From Ophiura sarsii (taxonomy: Eukaryota > Echinodermata > Ophiuroidea > Amphilepidida > Ophiuridae): DNA of 64,000 nucleotides. Location of the stretch: assembly GCA_035610835.1 (NCBI GenBank), contig CM069447.1:55993048-56057047 (forward strand), given 5' to 3'. Within the stretch, counting starts at the first letter, position 1; each line of letters opens with the position of its first letter. Under the pieces are notes generated by a model. The model saw nothing but the letters and a program-made list of their open reading frames with translations, searched no databases and was not told the DNA's origin. The position numbers were made by a program, and so were the translations under genes. Shown here one piece after another: positions 36,216-64,000 of this stretch.

Positions 36216-37427
36216 CGGCCGAGTGCACCAATGACGGGTAGCTGAAGAATAGCGCTACCTCGCTAGTAACTGAGGCGTAACCCAAAATTTTGAGAGCGCC
36301 AATGCGGGGTAAGCTACTAGGCTAGTAACTAGCGGGTAATTTACGCTAAATGTTATACCTGGCCGGACCCAAGAGTAAGTTGGGGCATAACGTTTTATGC
36401 CACAAGTCAGTCGATTCTAACAGTAGCGTAAAATTTGTTGTGAACATTGGAGGAGATAATTAGCTGATGCTGAAAGACCAACTTCGCTTGCATGCCCAGG
36501 GGATGTATATTTGAAGTGGAATGTGACCCCTCATAAGCTGAAATATTTTATATTTTGAAAATCCATTCATGCAATTTGGGGATTTTTTTAGTCAAAATTT
36601 AGATCAACTCCTTTTGCCCATTCAAACACTAAACACTTGGGTCATATTTTGACCAAAATGTACTAATTGTCCAAGGATCTTAAATAATGACTAAATAAAT
36701 AAATAAATAAACTTATTATTGTTTTATTAATTAAAAACTGAAGTTTCAACATTATTGTGAGTGGAAGGGTAAAACTAGAAGAACGAAAAAAAGAAAGCAT
36801 ATCTTGCCGTGCGTTATCTGGGGATCGAACCGGGGTCCTAGCGGTTAACAAGCGCAGGACAAGGTATCCACGCCACGGAACTATCTGCGTTACGAGATGT
36901 GTTATAATTGTATATAATTGTTTGCATCGGGTGCTTGTGTTTGTCATTAAAATTGTGCTTTTTGGTGCAATATTTGTGTGTGCCCCTCGCCCAAAATATG
37001 TTTGTAATGTCTTGATAGTCCTTATTTTTGAAAAAGCGTTGAACAAATTCGAAATTTTTGGCCAAAGCAATACCGTAATTTTTTTGTTCGGAACGCAGGC
37101 CGACTCAACGTGATTATTTATGTTAATTATGTACACTCACCTATGACCTAGCGAGTGACAACACATTTTAAATATTACGGAGGACCACTCACGTCAGTAT
37201 TATACAATAAACTATAGGTTAACACTTTGCATATGCGACAATTTATTTTGTAAGGGGACGATGCTGATTAATGTGGATATTTACCTCGCTAGTTGCTATT
37301 CTGATGTTACTCGCCAGTTATGCTCTAAGAATTACATCGTTAGTAAGTTATGCTACAGTTAGAGCATAACTACTAGGGAGGTAGCTTACCTCCCTATTAA
37401 GTTACCCGTCATTGGTGCACCCGGCCG
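36216..37427. mobile_element. 1.2-kb element with CGGCCGAGTGCACCAATGAC termini
   Basis: The left end CGGCCGAGTGCACCAATGAC (36216) is matched by the inverted right end GTCATTGGTGCACC..CGGCCG (to 37427). The neighbouring words GGTAGCTTACCTCCC and CTCGCTAGTAACTGAG are also repeated inside. A solitary end of the same family lies at 59219. There is no transposase frame. Confidence 0.75.
36808..36900 (-). ncRNA. tRNA-like SINE head inside the 1.2-kb element
   Basis: On the minus strand TAGTTCCGTGGCGTGGATACC resembles an A box, and GGTTCGATCCC is a B box. The T stem is broken, so it is not a functional tRNA. Confidence 0.45.
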
Positions 37428-37867
37428 CAAGTGTCTTATTGTGATCGTGTGTTCCAACCTACATCTCTGTTTACAATTAGCATGGATTGCATCATAGATG
37501 AGATTTGCTGTAATAGCCTTATAGCTAAGTTACTTATGATGATCCTGTATTTTAACCTATAGCTCTATTTACAGGTTGGCATATATCGCATCAGAGTGAT
37601 GAAATTGAGTTAGAGTTTATAATCAAGGCATTGTTGTGCTTGCAGGTTCCTGGTATATGCAATGAGCCAAAGGTGGTTCAAACACTGTAATCATTAATAT
37701 TTCGGATACTAAAAAGCTATAAAAAGCAACCTGATCTCTGTCGACAAACCAGAGTTTGACATACAATGCGAGGTCTGATGGACATGCTTGCAATTTGCTA
37801 GGGCTGGAAGAGTGTACATCGGGAGCTTCTATAGACCCCAAGCGCAGGTTTTACCAAGGTCATGCAA

Positions 37868-39360
37868 GACATCTTACTCTTCTATATTTACTGATTTAAT
37901 ATGCATGTACATCTTACTCTGACATATTTACTGCTTTGATATGCGAGTACATCTTACTCTGACATATTTACTGCTTTGATATGCTAGTACATCTTACTCT
38001 CTTATATTTACTGCTTTGATATGTACGTACATCTTACTCTTCTATATTTAGAGAATAAAGGTATTGTTTTTAGACCGTACCCGTGTTATATTGTCTGGCA
38101 TAAATGCGGACTATATTTTTAAGTAGAAAAACGACGCCGCAGGCGGAGTTGTTCTACGCAAAAATATAATACTATCGAACGCATTTATGTCAGACAATAT
38201 AACACGAGTACGGTCTAAAAACAATAGCTTTATTCTCATTCTTAAACAATCATACTTTAGACATTAATTATCAAAGAAATAAGTGCAATTTATTGTCCAC
38301 ATGTGACAACTTTTACCCTTCTAGGATCGAATAACCCACAAACATTCCATCCAATCCCATGCGACGAGTACACCATGCGTAATCGTCGCGGCGCCGGCAT
38401 AAACGCAGGAAAGGCATCAAAGACCCACTGCAGAAGTGCGCGTTATGGAGCAAACCACGCATTGTGAAGGTCGGACGCACTGTTAAAACGTAAGCCCCAC
38501 CTCCCCGTGTTAAGTTGTCTCATCTTAATGTCGCCGATTTCTTTGAGAACCAATGAGATTGCTTACACTTTCTTAGCTGTTTAAGAATTACTGCTTTGAT
38601 ATGCATGTACATCTTACTCTACTATATTTAATGCTTGGATATGTACGTACGTCTTACTCTTCTATATTTACTGCTTTGATATATGAGTACATCTTATTCC
38701 CCTATATTTACTTCGTTGATATGCATGTACATCTTACTCTCCTATATTTACTGCTTTGATATGCGAGTACATCTGACCCCCCTATATATACTTCTTTGAT
38801 ATGCATGTACATCTTATTCTCCTATATATATTTACCGCTTTGATATGCATGTTTTACTCTCCTATATTTACTGCTTTGATATGCATGTACATCTGACTCC
38901 CCTATATTTACTGCTTTGATATAATGTACATCTTACTCTCCTATATTTACTGCTTTGATATATAAGTACATCTTATTCCCCTATATTTACTTCGTTGATA
39001 TGCATGTACATCTTATTCCCCTATATTTACTGCTTTGATATAATTTACATCTTACTCTCCTATATTTACTGCTTTGATATGCATGCACATCTTAATCTAC
39101 TGTATGTTCTGCTATTATATGCATGCAAATCTTACTACATTACTACTTACTATATTTACTACTTTAATATGTTAATGTACATCTAACTCTATTATATGTT
39201 ACTGCTTTGATAGGAATACATTTTACTCCCTATATTTACTGCTTTGATTACGTAGGCCTACATCTCACACTTTTATATGTTACTGCTTCGATATGTATAT
39301 GAACAATATTCTACTAAATTTACTGATTTGATATATGTATGTGCATCTTATATTCTACTG
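37868..39360. repeat. 40-bp minisatellite, interrupted by a MITE
   Basis: The unit is TACTGCTTTGATATGCATGT followed by ACATCTTACTCTCCTATATT. There are about four copies at 37868-38050 and about 18 increasingly divergent ones at 38589-39360. The two parts are separated by the element at 38051-38588. Confidence 0.93.
38051..38588. mobile_element. MITE (AATAAAGGTATT family) with internal palindrome
   Basis: 38053-38243 is a hairpin: AATAAAGGTATTGTTTTTAG..GACCGTAC against its inverted copy ending CTTTATTCTC. The rest (to 38588) shares ATGTCGCCGATTTCTTTGAG and CTTAGCTGTTTAAGAAT with copies at 10385 and 19769. Confidence 0.8.
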
Positions 39361-39362
39361 TA

Positions 39363-39808
39363 CATGGTGTATCAAAAAATGTCCCACTAGGGGAAAATAA
39401 TATAAAGCATTGTGTAAATATACATCTAAAAAGTAATATACAAATATTCTGTGGTTTGTCATGGATAATTTGGATGAAAAAATGTTTTACCTGCTCAAAT
39501 TAAACTAGCTATCAACAATTAGTAGGTAGGTGTTTATTTATTTGATTAATTACGTTCAATTACACACTGAGTGACGATTGATATAAAAGAGTTAATATTG
39601 GCGTATACAGTGGCAAAATGTCAATTTGACATTTCTGAATAGATTTGCCAAAATCTGATCGAAAGCTCCGAAAAGGATACAAATAAATTATTATTGACAC
39701 ATTAACGATTGCTGAACATGAGTATTACTATTTCATATTCAATCTTACTTTTTTGTCAAGACCAAAACAAAATCATGTTTTACGTGGGACACTTTTTGAC
39801 ATGACCTG
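39363..39808. mobile_element. 446-bp mariner-like MITE, TA flanks
   Basis: The left end CATGGTGTATCAAAAAATGT and the inverted right end (read inward CAGGTCATGTCAAAAAGTGT) are each flanked by TA. Both continue CCCAC. No frame. Confidence 0.75.
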
Positions 39809-40006
39809 TATGCGATTGTAAATACCCCAGCCTGATTGTCATATTGGTATTCTCTGAACTGTAATATTTTATCGGGATTTGCACATAAGATAATTTCGCA
39901 TTGTGTTACCTATTAACAATACACGTATACTAAACGGAGATCCACTTTATATACTGTAACATTGAATATGAATTGAACAATAATATTGATTAATACAATA
40001 ATTATA

Positions 40007-40012
40007 TTTATT
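40007..40012 (-). terminator. Poly(A) signal candidate for gene A
   Basis: AATAAA on the minus strand, about 200 nt past the gene A stop codon. It is the nearest canonical signal I found. Confidence 0.45.
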
Positions 40013-40208
40013 GATATAGCTTACGTATATAGTTGTCATTATGCTTCTTTTTTCTCTTAATTCCAATGATAGGCCTACATCTGCCGATTATACATTGAAT
40101 GAATTGTCAATGGCATGCGTATAATTAAGTATCGTATCAATGCCATACGTATTGTTATATATAATTTTCGTATCAATGATGTTATCTCATTTTGCAGCGA
40201 TCTATGGA

Positions 40209-63911
<23,703 letters not shown>

Positions 63912-64000
63912 CTGTTGGTGGAGAAAATAAACCCGTTCGATTTAAATGCAATAAACGAACAACTACTTGCCAAATCCATTCACAACAACAAAACTACAGA

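Noticed and set aside
36757..37136. Overlapping frames of 118 and 157 codons
   Set aside because: They lie within a MITE with a tRNA-like insert, and no protein similarity was recognised.

Overview
This is a window of animal nuclear DNA: spliced genes with long introns, non-LTR retrotransposons, dense MITE/foldback elements, microsatellites and one 100-N assembly gap. It is AT-rich. The only host genes I can support encode receptors whose ectodomains resemble Tie (angiopoietin receptor) proteins: Tie-type Ig domains, Tie-type EGF modules and FN3 repeats. That suggests an invertebrate deuterostome (echinoderm, hemichordate or amphioxus grade). I cannot name the species.

Host genes. Both lie on the minus strand, head to tail. 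Gene A runs from beyond the right edge (exon at 63750-63911) to a stop codon at 40209. I could chain 15 exons: EGF, two more EGF, an 18-nt microexon, six FN3 modules, a membrane-proximal module, a transmembrane helix and a 137-residue tail. The reading frame is continuous (1045 codons plus stop). The tail has no kinase domain but carries five tyrosines in SH2-type contexts. Gene B starts at 22247 (signal peptide), followed by two Ig exons and two EGF exons ending at 12644. Its last exon lacks one base relative to the paralogous exon of gene A and is out of frame. No further exon of gene B could be found between 12644 and the left edge.

Layout. 1-3.1 kb: an RTE-type LINE remnant split by a frameshifted CR1/Jockey-type LINE. 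3.2-9.9 kb: inverted repeats, including a roughly 6-kb element with TA-flanked termini, a 560-bp palindrome and satellite-like arrays. 9.9-12.6 kb: AT-rich repeats, an hAT-like end and the gap. 12.6-22.3 kb: gene B, whose introns hold several word-repeat elements, including a ladder of ten near-palindromes at 16.2-16.5 kb. 22.3-40.2 kb: intergenic, full of MITEs, tRNA-like SINE heads, a minisatellite and duplications. 40.2-64 kb: gene A, with foldback elements, a 245-bp (GTT)n tract and an RTE LINE with an open 592-codon reverse transcriptase frame in its introns.

How it fits together. Genes A and B share the same exon phases (1-1) and a near-identical Tie-type EGF exon, so they look like tandem duplicates of one receptor family. 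Most of the remaining sequence is mobile-element debris. One recurring theme is non-autonomous elements whose interiors are saturated with one short word in both orientations.
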